64,000 bases of DNA from Phallus indusiatus (taxonomy: Eukaryota; Basidiomycota; Agaricomycetes; Phallales; Phallaceae). The DNA lies in the NCBI GenBank assembly GCA_027605045.1, contig JAQFWX010000060.1, positions 124,001-188,000 of the forward strand. Direction: 5' to 3'. Each line of letters opens with the position of its first letter. The first letter of the stretch is position 1. The notes beneath the pieces are model-generated. The model made no database searches, was not told the DNA's origin, and worked only from the letters and a program-made list of their open reading frames with translations. Shown here piece after piece: positions 10,856-22,832 of the stretch. The translations under genes were made by a program, and so were the position numbers.

Positions 10856-13085
10856 CCTCAAATAGCGTTGGCGGAAGTGAAGGTTGAACCCGAGTGCCTC
10901 AGCCCTCGTTCGGTGCTCGCGGAGTTTGTTTGTTTAGCCGGCAGTTTCCGACTCCGTTGGGTTTATGCCAAGCGTCTAAAAGGGCAGCAGGTTTACAGCT
11001 GCTGCAGAATAATACTCTATGGGATTGCCTGTTCGAGGCAAGTGCGAGCAGTGAATATATATACATGTAAAATAAAATAAAGCGGGTTTTCTTAGTCGAA
11101 GAGATCAATTCAAGAACCGGTGAATTCTGCGGCACTGTTTTCCTATTCGCTCGTCAATCAAAAAGTCTTTTCATTCCCCCACAGAGTTATTATTATTCCA
11201 CTCCAGCCGAGAGGCCACACCATTTACTAGATGACTTATGTAATTGCGATCCCTTTGACGAATCCATTCAGTCTTCACTCCGGAGTCCGATCGAAATGGA
11301 CTGCACTTGCGCCGTCCCGCTCATGAAGAGACTGTTGGGGTTCATCGGAGCTGCGTTTAGGGCTCACCACTAATGCTTAGCCTAGTGGCACACGAAGTCA
11401 TTTGTACTCTTTCGAGGAAATACGCCTGTTTGTACTATGTATTACACACATAGTGCCATTCTCTCATGCATCTATGCACACCATGAAAAGTTACGTCTCG
11501 GATGTAAGTCTGCATGCGCTTTCAAGAGTTCCTGAACAACTCAGGTCATCGCACATGAGAGCATTGACAAGATCATCAATCAAGGAACTCGTGCAAGGTA
11601 ATATGGACAGTGCGCATGTGGTGTGTTCTTCGGTTCTCATTCAGTGTGTCACACTAGTAATTAGTAACTAGTGACTGTTGGTGACGTGGTACAGGTCCAT
11701 GGCTGGGCGTTGATCAACATTGACGTGTTGACGTTGAAACGTAAGCTCAGCACTTTTAGCTGCTAACTCAGTAGAAGCTAATAATTACTTTAGGACTGAC
11801 CCTCGAGACTTAAACCTCTTCTCAACTTGTCTTAACCCGGCAAACCGCGTCTTACCGATCAATCCTAAGGAGTCGATGAAGAGGCTCGCAGACGTCATTT
11901 TAGCACTTTACGCTACAATTTACACGTCCGACAAGGGAGCCAATGGTTTGAGCTGTCATTAACTCGCGTCCTTAATTGCCTCATGCCAAGTGGAGGTCGG
12001 ATGAACCAACTTCAGCTAGTTTTATGCACTACCGCTACCCGCCCGAAGCCGCTCTGCTCCGTGCTTTGTCAAGCCCGATATCATTGCCAAAACAAAATTT
12101 GAATAGCAAATTCCTAGTAACATGGGCAACATGTTTTACTCTCGTTATCTTCCAGTTGCCTTGCTCTATTTTCAACTATTGTTCACTGGCAGGTATACGT
12201 AATATTTCGCGTCTCTGGGTGACATCTCGTTATCCCTCCGCATCTTTTCGGTCGCCTGTCCACGCCAAGGACATCCGCTGCGGCAACCCTATTAATACTC
12301 TAAACTTGGACTTGGGTGTGGACTAACAGGGGGCCGGGGCTAAGCTAACAGACTATGTTTGTGCGATTTCATCGCGCAGCTCACTCAAGCGCCCGCCGCA
12401 GCGTTGTTGTCGTCGGCTAGTGTGTATTTTTAACTCCATGTCATCTCCAAATCTCAAATCGTCAGCCTCGTCGCAAGCTGACATATATATCAAACGCGTT
12501 GGCTTGTTGTTTTGGCTTTGGTTTTAGTTCGTATCTTCTCCAAATGCCTATTGCCGCTCGACTTGCATTTAACCGACTTCTTAGTCAGATATCCTAATAA
12601 CTCATCCCTCGTAACAGTATTCAAGTTCTTGATGTATCGGGGCCGTCATTCATAATAAAACACACACCGTTTATTACACGTGACGAATTCGATCGCAACA
12701 TAGTACCAGGTGACTTCGAAAATACCTCAGGTGTCCTTGTGATCTGGCTCGTTTTGAATTTGGACTCCCGGGTAGACTCGACTTCGTTTAGGAAGATCCA
12801 CGCTTGTTTGCGATTAAACTACCATCATTGGAGTCGCAAACATACAACACGACATCTTTATACTAATGTCCTGGGAAACTCACATCGAGCCCTGACAGTT
12901 GTCTCCACCGTTCCTCACTCGGGCTTGAATACATTCCTCCTCTCGCTACTTGGTGTACCTAGGCCTGTAGCGACGGCGGTCCGATTACCCACCCCGGCCC
13001 GGAGACGTAATCGATATGCCCTGTCCGAACAAATTATATGTCGGTACATCACTTAATCCTGGAACTTAAAGAAAAAGAAATGTAT
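10856..13085. other. Long intergenic region, no gene recognised
   Basis: About 2.2 kb between the divergently transcribed regulator and GH28 genes. Only short unsupported frames are present. It contains simple pyrimidine/purine alternation and short palindromes such as ctatgtattacacacatag near 11437. It probably holds both promoters; a non-coding RNA cannot be excluded. Confidence 0.5.
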
Positions 13086-13089
13086 TTTT

Positions 13090-13106
13090 CAAAATATATA
13101 TAAGGG
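13090..13106 (+). promoter_or_regulatory. TATA-like box upstream of the GH28 gene
   Basis: The motif aaaatatatataagggc lies about 60-70 bases before the GH28 start codon, at a normal distance for a fungal core promoter. It is seen directly; the function is inferred. Confidence 0.5.
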
Positions 13107-13162
13107 CATGCAAGGTCAGTTCCTAATGGTCTCGTACGCGTTCGCTTTCCGAACTTTAAACC

Positions 13163-15167
13163 ATGGTTCGTTTGTTCTCTACTCTTAGATTCATCCTTGC
13201 TTTTGCTCCTGTCTTTGGGGCATCACTGGATAATACAGGTGCCTTGGCTAAAAGGATCTCGTCCTCCTTGGGTCATAAGAATAACAACCCATTCCTGACA
13301 ATCGCGGGAAATACATGCCATGTACATGCCCAGGGTGCAGGCCAAGACGATGGTCCGACCATCTTGCAAGCTTTTAGTCTGTGCAAACGTAATAGCAACA
13401 TATTGCTGGATGGGTATTATGTCAGTTCGAAAATGCCTTTTACCTTTATTACGATGTTTATTTCCTAATTATATAGGTCGTAAACACCGTCTTGAATACC
13501 ACTGGTTTAGTCAACGTTCAAATTGAGTTGAGCGGGACAATACAATACACCCCGAATATCGCCTATTGGAGTCCGAATTCTATTCCTCTTATTTTCCAAA
13601 ACGCGTACGTTCAATTTATATTTAACTTTACGGCCTTGAAGATTATATACATTCGTTTGTAGGACTACTTTCTGGCTCCTCGGTGGAAACAACATCCATT
13701 TGTACGGTGGAGGTACCATTGATGGTAACGGACAAATATGGTCGGTCTTTACTGCTAGAAACTGAACCAAAAATAACACCCAACCGATCCAGGTGGGATG
13801 CCTTTGCTAATAACGGCAACGCCGGTGTCGCAGGTGGATCCTCAACCACATTCGCACGTCCTATCCCGCTCGCAATTGGTCGTGCGAACGGTGCCCTCGT
13901 CGAACACATAAATGTAATTCAATCACCCTTTTGGGTAAGCGACACACTTTTTTACTTTGCATTTGAACATCTTCATCTAACAATTGTTTTAAAAGCACCA
14001 CATTATTATCAATTCGTCAAATGTCGTGTTCCGTGAGTTAGCCTTTCTCTGGCAAGAGTCGTTCCTCATGTTTCAAAAGGAGATATGTCTCTACGCAGCG
14101 TGTCATTTTCTTCTTCGCCAGCTGCCAACACTGGTGTGTTTCCTCTCACGCTCTTGTCTGTGTTGATCTTTAACACTATCACCTCTCAGATGGATGGGAC
14201 ATCTTTCGATCGTATGTTCATCGTCAATATACAACCCTCTCTTGCTAATCACATATACTACAGTGATCACGTTACGATACAAGATTCCGTTATTGTCAAG
14301 TAAGAAAAGCAAACTCAGTCTTCTGTCTTGTCAAACTAATGCTCGTCAGTGACGACGATTGCGTATCTATGAAGCCTAACGCTACCAATATCTTCATATC
14401 TAATCTGAACTGCAATGGAAGTAAGTCTCGAACAATGGTAAAAAAAAAAATACACTCATTCTTACATTTGCAACATCCACAAGGTCACGGAATTTCGGTG
14501 GGCTCTTTGGGTCAATTCGCCGGAGAAACAGATATTGTTGAGAACGTCCTTGCGGAGAATATCGTTATGGCCAACGCCCAAAATGGCGCGCGCATCAAAG
14601 CCTTCGGTGGCAATCCCTCTCCTACTAGTATTTCGGGTGGTGGAACAGGCCACGTTCAAAGTGAGTAATAAGATCCCACCGCCAATAAAGGAAGAGAGCG
14701 TACATTCTTACTCAACTCTCTCAGATGTCACTTTTAAAAACTTCCACGTGGAGAATGTCGATAATCCCATTATCATTAACCAATGTTTTGAAACTTCTGC
14801 TAGCGTTTGCGCACAATTCCCCAGTAACCTGAAGATTTCGGATATACACTACGAGAACGTTTTCGGAACTGCCAGCGCGGCTGAAAAGGGCGTTGTTGTT
14901 AGTCTGGAATGTTCTCAGTGAGTCTCGGCCTTTTCTCGTTTCCAAAAACATCATACACAAACGTAAAAAACAGGCCTTGCAATGACATTACTGCGCGTGA
15001 TATCAACATTACCCCTCCAGCACCACTGAAGGCGCAATTTTTGTGTTCAAATATAACCTCACTGAACCAGGTAAACACGCAGCATAACAATTCTTGTTAA
15101 CCATTTCTAATTCTTTTTTTTTGTCTGTCAGTTGGATTTCACTTGCCAAATAGTGAAGAATCCCTAG
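13163..15167 (+). CDS. GH28 exo-polygalacturonase, secreted
   Basis: Glycoside hydrolase family 28 enzyme attacking polygalacturonan (pectin). The 442-residue model has 13 exons: 13163-13420, 13477-13604, 13663-13740, 13793-13934, 13996-14032, 14080-14133, 14190-14211, 14264-14299, 14350-14420, 14484-14660, 14725-14917, 14974-15070, 15132-15167; all phases fit. It begins with a secretion signal ([20 protein letters not shown]). Catalytic motifs are [33 protein letters not shown] and ARIK, the standard GH28 quartet, with the exo-type NTDGWD and DDDC spellings. Many N-x-S/T sequons are present. Several exons are very small (22, 36, 36 and 37 nt). An expressed, functional enzyme is plausible because all motifs are intact; endo or rhamnogalacturonan activity is less likely. 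Confidence 0.92.
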
Positions 15168-15396
15168 TTGTTATTTCATTGTGCCTAAACAGCCCAATAT
15201 ATGTAATGCCTCATCTCCAGAGTAATCAAATAGTAACAAAGCTAATTTCCTTGAGATAATCAAAACCCCAATGAAATTGCATCGCATTCTGGGACCGGCC
15301 AGATAAATTGCATTCGCGAACTAAATCAGAAAAAAAAACCTAACCGCTCAAACAACCAAAGAAATGGGTATACTGTAAGGTACATCAACCAACCAA

Positions 15397-16294
15397 TCAA
15401 AGAAAGCAACATATCACGGCCAAAGTGGTGAATGTTGCTGACAGGAATGTTTTCGAGAAGATTGTCAAAGCTGAGTTTGTCAAAGGAGAGTCTCCGGTTG
15501 GGGATGCTGGTACTGAACCAGTAGATGTTATAGTTATGGTAAGGGGTCCGTCGTCAGGGCTGGTTGGGGACGATGCAGACGGCGTCGGTGTAGGGACAGA
15601 CGTTGAGTTGACAACAGGCGTCGTCGTCGTCACCGCAGAGGAAGCGTTTGTAGGCGCTGTAGGAGCAGAACTAGCTGAATCGAATCCTATTGCAACTACA
15701 GGAACCGGGGAAGTTGTTTCGGAGAAGAGACTAGTAACGGTGACCGTCTTCTCGTGGTTCACTATATCAATCATAATATCTTGACAGATTGAATCCCCTT
15801 TTGCATCAATGAAGCACTCTGTATGGATGTCTTCTTCGACGTCGTTGGTACCAAGTTTTCGATCCACATTGGCTGTAAGAAGCACATTAGTTGGTGCAGC
15901 CACCAGCGTAACTGTTATTCGGAGATAAGAAAAGAAAAGGTCATTATTCTTTTTCTTGGAATTGGGAAGGGAATGAGATCCAGGGATGAACTTACATGTA
16001 GCTGTCGTTCTGGTCGTTAAATCACTGACAACTGTGGGTATGGAATCGAGCAGGGCAAATGAGGATGTTTCGCCGTCCGTGCCTAACAGCTCAGCAACAA
16101 CGGTTTCGTCGGGCTCCAATCCACCAACGGATGGAACGCCGGGTATATAAAGAGAGCCATTCAATCGTTGAGCGGTTCCGAAGAATACGTCTGCGTTACG
16201 TAGAATCTAAGGTCGGTAAGCCAAAACAGAGAGTAATAATCAGCTTACAATTTATACTACATAGAATAAAAAACAATGTCTTTGACGAAAACAT
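15397..16294 (-). CDS. Secreted Ser/Thr-rich protein, probably GPI-anchored
   Basis: Not a recognised family. The proposed N-terminus from the ATG at 16294 splices (donor gtaagc, acceptor cgcag ending near 16188) to MFSSKTLFFILCSIN-YVFFGTAQRLNGS, a good signal peptide. A second intron joins TTRTTAT to FTLVAAPTN. The body has a 150-residue extracellular part, including HTECFIDAKGDSICQDI with two cysteines. A long Ser/Thr/Pro linker follows, and the C-terminus is hydrophobic (LSATFTTLAVICCFL). That is the layout of GPI-anchored or wall-bound fungal surface proteins. It is tail-to-tail with the GH28 gene, 230 bases apart. The first exon is less certain than the rest. Confidence 0.65.
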
Positions 16295-17141
16295 GGACAG
16301 TTTAGCCAAGACAAGTTATCTCAACAAAACTCGACGAAAGGAGAGTGGAAATGAATGAATGAATGAAGGCCGTCGGACGTCCGAGGAATGCTGTAAATTA
16401 GTTGTAGTCACGCCGTCACGCAACCTGACGCGAACCCTCACCAGATCCGGGACTGTCAGTGGTCGGGCGACCAACTATCAGTACGGTGCTGGTACAAGGG
16501 TTCTCGGGATTCGAACACCGTCAGCTGAGATATAAGTCTGTCGGAGAGTATGTATACAATATCTCCTGTTCATTATTATTACGCGGGAGGAATTTCCTGA
16601 GCCGGAAATCTTAATTGAAAATATCTCGGAGGATCTGTCGGTGCTCAGGCTATCACCCGAATCTTTGTTCAGCACGTAATCGCGTTGGGCGGCAGCAATC
16701 GGTCCGTCTCACCACATGCTGGCTTTTCTCCCTTGACTAAGAACATCGCACCCGGGCGTTGCCAGACTAAATACTTCGATTTATCAAGGTCCTCCAAAAT
16801 TATTTCCGGTCAGCTCGGTATCACTCATCCATCTGATTTCAACGTGATTGACAAACTGTCACTTGGCCAAAAACAGCATTAGCAGATCCGATTAATTTTG
16901 TTATGAAGCTTGCTTCTTTGGACGATTTCCAAATTACAATCAGCAGTGGAGTCCTTGATCACATCCGGAATTACAAAAATCAAATTCATCGCCTAAACTC
17001 AACACAATTGAAGAAGACACACAAGCTTATGCCCAGGAAAACTCATTGCCTCGTGTCTAGTCACTTTCGTATTAATTTAATTATCTATGTATGTATAAGT
17101 AACTCCTTTCCCATAAACTTTCCCCTTCTGTCATTCACTCA
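16295..17141. other. Intergenic, no gene seen
   Basis: Lies between the secreted protein gene and the first DUF6533 gene; probably two promoters. A tRNA-like TTCGAA segment near 16505 on the minus strand lacks a matching acceptor, D-arm or stem. Confidence 0.5.
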
Positions 17142-18917
17142 ATGGACAACAATTCTACCATCTCGCTCGATGAATTGCAAATGCTCTTTCAAGAAGTTCA
17201 GGATACGTGGGTGCCTACGCTGCTTTCATTTCATATACTAATAACAAAAAATAGGAATACGCAGATTTACGCTTTTCTCGCCAGTTTGAGTGAGCCATTT
17301 TATTCTCCTTCCAATATAATCTTATACTGGCCCTATTGCTAGCCGTCACCGTTTATGCGGCAGCTTTAGCACTGAGCGACGAGATAGAACTTATGTGGAA
17401 TAAACTAGGCGTTCCATCCATTCTGTACTTTTCCACCCGTTACTGTGCCATTTTGTTCTTCGCGACTACAGTGGTAGAAATCTTCCTACCGTCATCAACA
17501 GTATGTCTCTTGCCCGGGTTTCCACATGGAAATATAGTAAAGATGACCTTTTCCCCAGTCAATAAGGTATAGCCCTTGAAATTCAAAAGTTGGGATCTAG
17601 GACTAAAAGAATAACAAGTACATGCAATGCTTTCACTAATCTCTCAAACGCATTGGGAACTGTGAGCTATTGTGGTCTACAAGGTATGTGACTCTCGCAC
17701 ACGCATTATCTGCTTCTCATTTTAGATAGGCCTTCTGGTTGTTCGGGCATATTCATTGTCACAATCATCGCGAGGGAAGTGGTTTATTGCAATAACCCTC
17801 GCTTCTCTTTATCTCTCCGGTTTGGTTCTGTCTATTTATGGTTTGTGATCCTTCTTCAGTGCATAAAGCTCCTACTAGCAATTTACTTTGCCCTTAGAAG
17901 CGGTGGCATTCTCTGGCTGTTTAATATCGAATGAAGGGTTTATTATAGTCAAACGGTAAGGAAGTGTCAATTTATGAGTGCATCCTTTCTTTGACTGATC
18001 TAATTAATAGGAGTAAGGCAAATTCACCCTTATCTTTCAAATTTCTCATTTCGGTGCAGTCAATCTCGGTATAAGCTGCTTGAACATTGCCACAGATTCA
18101 GTTGTCTTCGCCGTTACTCTTTATCAAATCTGGGGTACATGGACTCTACAACGTGAACTAAAACAGGACACCAAAAATAGCATCGTTTCATTATTGTTCA
18201 AACAAGGTCTTTTTTTATTCTTATGATCTCAAATATGCCGTGCTTACGTGCAAATAAGGGGTATGGAGATATTGGTACGATAACTGAGCTGATTATACCT
18301 ATGAAAACTTGAAGTCTCATGGCTCTGCAGCTTCGTCCTTTCATTCACCTTGATTGACGCTGTACTTTCTTCCGGTGTAAGTTGAATCTATGCCTCAAGC
18401 GACATTCATTTCATCGATTATTAATCGTTCTATTCCCTGTAGGTGATCAGAGTAAGGACAGGAACAACCTGCCAAGCTTACTTCATCTAACTATGAGTTC
18501 TACATGTATGTAGTACGCATTATATTCTACGTCTACATCCATACAGCAATCGTGAGCTTCTCGACTTTTAGGCTTGTCGTTTTATTCTCAGCATCATGCA
18601 GGTTATCCACTATTTTCTTGTGCGAATTTTCGTTGCAGCTTCGCCGACAAAGTAGGCCCCGAACGGAAGAAATTTCTTCAGTTCAAACGATGGCATGGTC
18701 TCTCCGAAATACTCGCAATGTGCTCCGACGAGTTCATGATACTACAATTGCAGAACTCGGAGAACTCGAGATGGCCAGCGTCGAATCTTTGGAGATGGAT
18801 ACTTTCGATGTCCATAAGAGTGCGGTGCCCGAGGAAATTCAGCCAGATACTGATACTAATATTGCTGCGGATTTCGAAGTAACGGTTCAAAATTCATTTT
18901 CTCATACCGAGGTTTGA
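17142..18917 (+). CDS. DUF6533-type seven-helix membrane protein, paralog 1
   Basis: First of three tandem paralogs. The start MDNNSTISLDELQMLFQEVQ is followed by an intron and an exon for the DUF6533 motif (SDEIELMW, then VPSILYFSTRYCAILFF). Hydrophobic exons correspond to about seven transmembrane helices. The cytoplasmic tail is acidic and starts with LRRQSRPRTEEISSVQTM, then the RRVHDTTIAELGELE repeat-like helix. An 8-nt microexon (17559-17566, tcaataag) joins the second and third long hydrophobic parts. The function of DUF6533 proteins is unknown; they look like receptors or channels without a known ligand. This copy is the most diverged of the three. Exon borders in 17.9-18.6 kb are uncertain. 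Confidence 0.78.
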
Positions 18918-20905
18918 GAGATGGTGCGTTTCATACAACATTAGAGAATAATTATAAACACTAACAGAGTTATTGTCGATTTGTTATATCAATTAGTGAT
19001 GCCATTGCCGAAAAACTCATTTTCCTTGTTCCAAGACCACAGACTTGGTGGGATGAGTCTCGGTGAACTAAACTCCAATGTTACTGATATTTTTATTTTA
19101 TAAAATACAAAATACACGCCAGCCTTCAGCCACTCGGCCTTGTATATAGTTCAGATAGTAATAGCGAGTTCTGATCTTCGCCAAAACTACCTTTCTCAAG
19201 CTCCATAAAAAAAAAATGAAATGTGACCACCATTATGATAACTGACTGCGAGCTCACCAGCACCTCTTGGAATTTCACGTACAGCAGTCATCGTAAACCA
19301 GCGCCAAACTGCCTGTGCATGCCCTTGCATGCCCTGACAGTCTTCTCGCTTCTTTTATCACTGGTTGGATAATGAACTTCCTCAGATCTGTTCCCGTTGG
19401 CATGCTGCTTAACAAAATGATACTCGTTCATATTTTACTGCCAGCTTGGAACTTTGAGTCGGATGACGGTCACATTACCGTCACGGTAACTCGCGTATTC
19501 GAGCAACAGTTCGGATGATGGCCAGCTTAAAGGGAACTATAATCGATTTGGCACTTGTCTGAGAACTGTCTCATTAGCCTCATGCTTTGTCTGACGGTGT
19601 AGCTATAGAGCTTGCGAATCATCACACTGCTACTAGAACTGCTGAAGAAGTTAGAACCTCGCCGGTTGTGGGATAGTCCACTCCCTTCGCTCAGTATTTT
19701 TTCGGGATTCCTCGGCTGGTAAAGAAAGCTCATTCCGGTTTTGAATATTGAATGTTCGAGATTCGAGCAAGTATCTGGGGAGTCTTTGTTTATTTATCTA
19801 TTGAGCCTTGGTTGAACCTGTTCCACATGTAGAAACAATGCGTCGGAGTCCTGTTAGTCCTTACGTTCATTATCCAAGTTCATGTCCAATAGCTGAACAA
19901 TGAACGTTTGAACATTCATTCGGAATCGTTTCGCAGTGATGCCAAGGAGGGAACGCGTGCACGAATATGTCAAGGGCTGTGCTCTCAGTATCGAAAAGTT
20001 CTCCCGTCTTCTTCCCCTCACCACGCGGGTATTTACTGACGGCTGGAGTGTTGGACATCTCCACCATCATATGCCCTATCTTGAGTTTTGCGTCTTTGTC
20101 CAAATCAACAACACCCTATTTCCACAAAACGTTGGCTTCTCAGCTTAAATTCGATGCATCGGATTCAATGCGGATCAATCATCAATGTGTTCGTCCGTGC
20201 CGTCATGGAAAAAGTGCTTGAGGGGTACATACATCATTTTGACTTGCGCTTACAAAGAAAATTAAGAACCCATGATGTTGATGGTTGTTATCCACGGTCC
20301 TAATGAGGAGGTTTAAGAGGGATTTACTTGGAGGGACCCCGCATCCTGCAATTGCTCGCATCATGGCACCGCCGGCGGATGTTCTTAACAGACTGGAGAT
20401 TAGCCTGACTTTTTCCTCAAAATTAAAAAACTTGAGTTCATTTGTTCCTTTTTATTAAATATGATAGACAATCACTGGCAGAACTGCCTTTAGCTTGAAA
20501 AGTAAACTATGGCTGATCTGATACCTCTCTGAAGTGGTGTCCGTGCTCATTGGCTTCACCGTTTAACACACTCGCCCTGCCACGTGAATGCATGTGACAT
20601 TTTGCACCGCACCTGCTATAATATCTTGGCTAAATTATCCGTGGTTGCCGATTGGCATAGGATTTTCCGCTTGAATTACACCCCGAACTGAGATGGAAAA
20701 AAAAACTGTATACGTCAATAGAAGTGTTCTCTGCACAAATTTCTTACGGGTTCCTAGGTTTGAATTCATTGGTTTAGGCGCGGATCCTAATCTAGTGTAG
20801 GCTGCTCGGAGCCTTGCATATAATAAAAGGACATGAGTTAAGTTTCTACGCACTCTCATTTATTTCTTTTCTTCCCTGTGTAATATTTTCTTTGCAACTT
20901 CCGCC
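18918..20905. repeat. Duplicated intergenic unit upstream of paralog 2
   Basis: About 19300-20860 matches 23560-24450 with shared blocks such as caacagttcggatgatggcc (19503-19522 and 23800-23819), the ATCATCACACT block (about 19617 and 23917) and taggattttccgctt (20656 and 24252). No gene was found. The copies are diverged and carry indels. The match indicates that the gene and its upstream DNA were duplicated together. Confidence 0.7.
20814..20834 (+). promoter_or_regulatory. Conserved core promoter upstream of paralog 2
   Basis: The sequence gcatataataaaaggacat is matched at 24422-24440 (gcatataatcaaaggacat). Both lie about 70-90 bases before the ATG of their gene. A shared TATA-like box is the simplest reading. 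Confidence 0.5.
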
Positions 20906-22832
20906 ATGAACAACAGTTCCGCCGTTCCAGCCAACGTCAATGCAGAACTAGATATGCTCATTCAAGAGACCCAAGAGTTGTATGGTGTTCCTTCTTTTCT
21001 TGTTTCTCGATTATCAATCTGTATAGGAACGTGCAAATCTACGCCCTTCTCGCTAGTCTCAGTAAGATTTTTGCCTTTAGACTCTTAGCCTCTAGCTCTG
21101 CTCTAATTACTTTAAATTCTAGCCGCCCTTGTGTACAACACAGTCTTGTCTTCTAGCGATGAGATAGAACTCATGTGGGCGAAAAAACTGAGCATTCCAT
21201 CCATCTTGTACCTTCTTGCTCGCTATTCAACAATCCTCTTCTTCTCTTTGACGGTGATAGAGAACTTTTTACCACAGACGGCTGTATGTGATTCAAATTT
21301 CTAAGAAACAAATGAAAGGCCAAAATACTTATAATATGTTTTAGTCATTGGGGTAAGGCGCATTTATCATATTCAAGCTCTCAATCTCTCAAGTATTACT
21401 AAAGCCTTGGATTTTTCATCTAGCACATGCAGCATTTTTGCTAATATAGCCAATGCAATGGGAGTCTTGGCCTATGGGGGAATACAAGGTGTACCCTAAC
21501 TCGAATCTTATACCAAGCTTCCAGAATTGAACGATATAGGTCTTCTTGTTGCTCGAGCGTACTCCTTATCGCAGTCCTCCCGCGGAAAATGGTTTGTTCT
21601 GACGCTGTTGGGTTTTCTTTATCTTGTTGGTGTCGTCTTACCCATTTATAGTTTGTGATTCCCACCCTATATTATTTGTTCGATCTCAATTGTCTCTAGC
21701 TTCGGCTGCATATCCAGGATGTCTAATTACGTCACAAGAATCTATTATATTACAACGGTGAGCAATGATTGGCATTTTGGATTAAATCGAGTCTTATACA
21801 AACTGGCTTAGGAGTAAGGACACCAGCCTGCTAAAAGCTGTAAATTCATCCTGACTCGTTATATTTAGTCAACCTCGCTGTGGGCTGTTTAACCATTGTC
21901 GTCGACTCAATTGTTTTTGCCATTACTATTTATCAAGTTTGGGGCACGTGGACTTTGCGTCGTGATTTAAAACAAGATTCGGGCAATAGTATCGTATCGT
22001 TATTATTCAAACAAGGTATGATGACACTTTACTACCCAGTATACACATTTAGTATGACAGTACTCACACAACGAGAAAATAGGAATATGGAGATACTGGT
22101 ATGCATTCAAATTCTTTTTTCTCCCCTCAAAGTCTCATTCTCGACACCAGCTTCGTTCTTTCGGTCACCTTGGTTGATACTATCCTTTCTTCGGGGGTGA
22201 GTATATTTTTACGATAAGCGTTGATTAGAATTGACACCCAACAGACAGTATCAGTAAGGCGGATACCATTTCATAGCATATATTCAGTGTTATTCACTTC
22301 TGTATAGACAGGACTGTTCGTCGCATTTACACTCTTACAAGAATCGTACGTTTTTTATCTCAATGCTCGAGCTTTAATATGCATACATACCGAAAACATT
22401 AGACTATCCGCTATTATACTCTGTGAATTCTCAATACAACTTCGTCGGCGGAACCAACCCAAAGTTGAAGAAATTGAAGCCGCTCAAACACTCCCATGGT
22501 CTTTTCAAAATGTTCGCTCGATGCTGCAAAAAGTTCATGATACCTTGACTGCAGAGCTTGGAGGAATTGAAACAGAGAGCTTTGATTCCTTAGAGGATAC
22601 CAATGAATATGATACGGGAGTGGATAATACGAGGAGCCAAGCCGAGATGGAATCCGCTATTGTCTCAAACCCTATCGAGGGTAGTATACCCTTGAAAAGG
22701 ATGGAATTGTATCAGGGTGATTTTCCCTGGGCTGATAACGAGGTGCATCAACTTCCATCGCCATCTGATTCATCAGTAGCATCGGGAAGTGGCAGGAGGT
22801 TGCCACCCAGATCATCGTTCCATCAAGCTTAA
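20906..22832 (+). CDS. DUF6533-type seven-helix membrane protein, paralog 2
   Basis: Starts MNNSSAVPANVNAELDMLIQ and splices into the DUF6533 exon (SSDEIELMW, then IPSILYLLARYSTILFF and a FLPQTA end). The 8-nt microexon tcattggg (21345-21352) follows, then the TCSIFANIANAMGVLAY exon, further helices, and an exon with IYQVWGTWTLRRDLKQDSGN. The C-terminal cytoplasmic tail has LRRRNQPKVEEIEAAQTL, then a helix KVHDTLTAELGGIETESFDSL and a Ser-rich end. Open frames are intact throughout. It is closely similar to paralog 3 and less so to paralog 1. Function unknown. Confidence 0.8.

Noticed and set aside
11140..13080. Possible long non-coding RNA gene
   Set aside because: No sequence evidence beyond absence of coding frames.
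16490..16560. tRNA-like TTCGAATCCC segment on the minus strand
   Set aside because: The T-arm stem does not pair, and no A box, anticodon arm or acceptor stem could be fitted.
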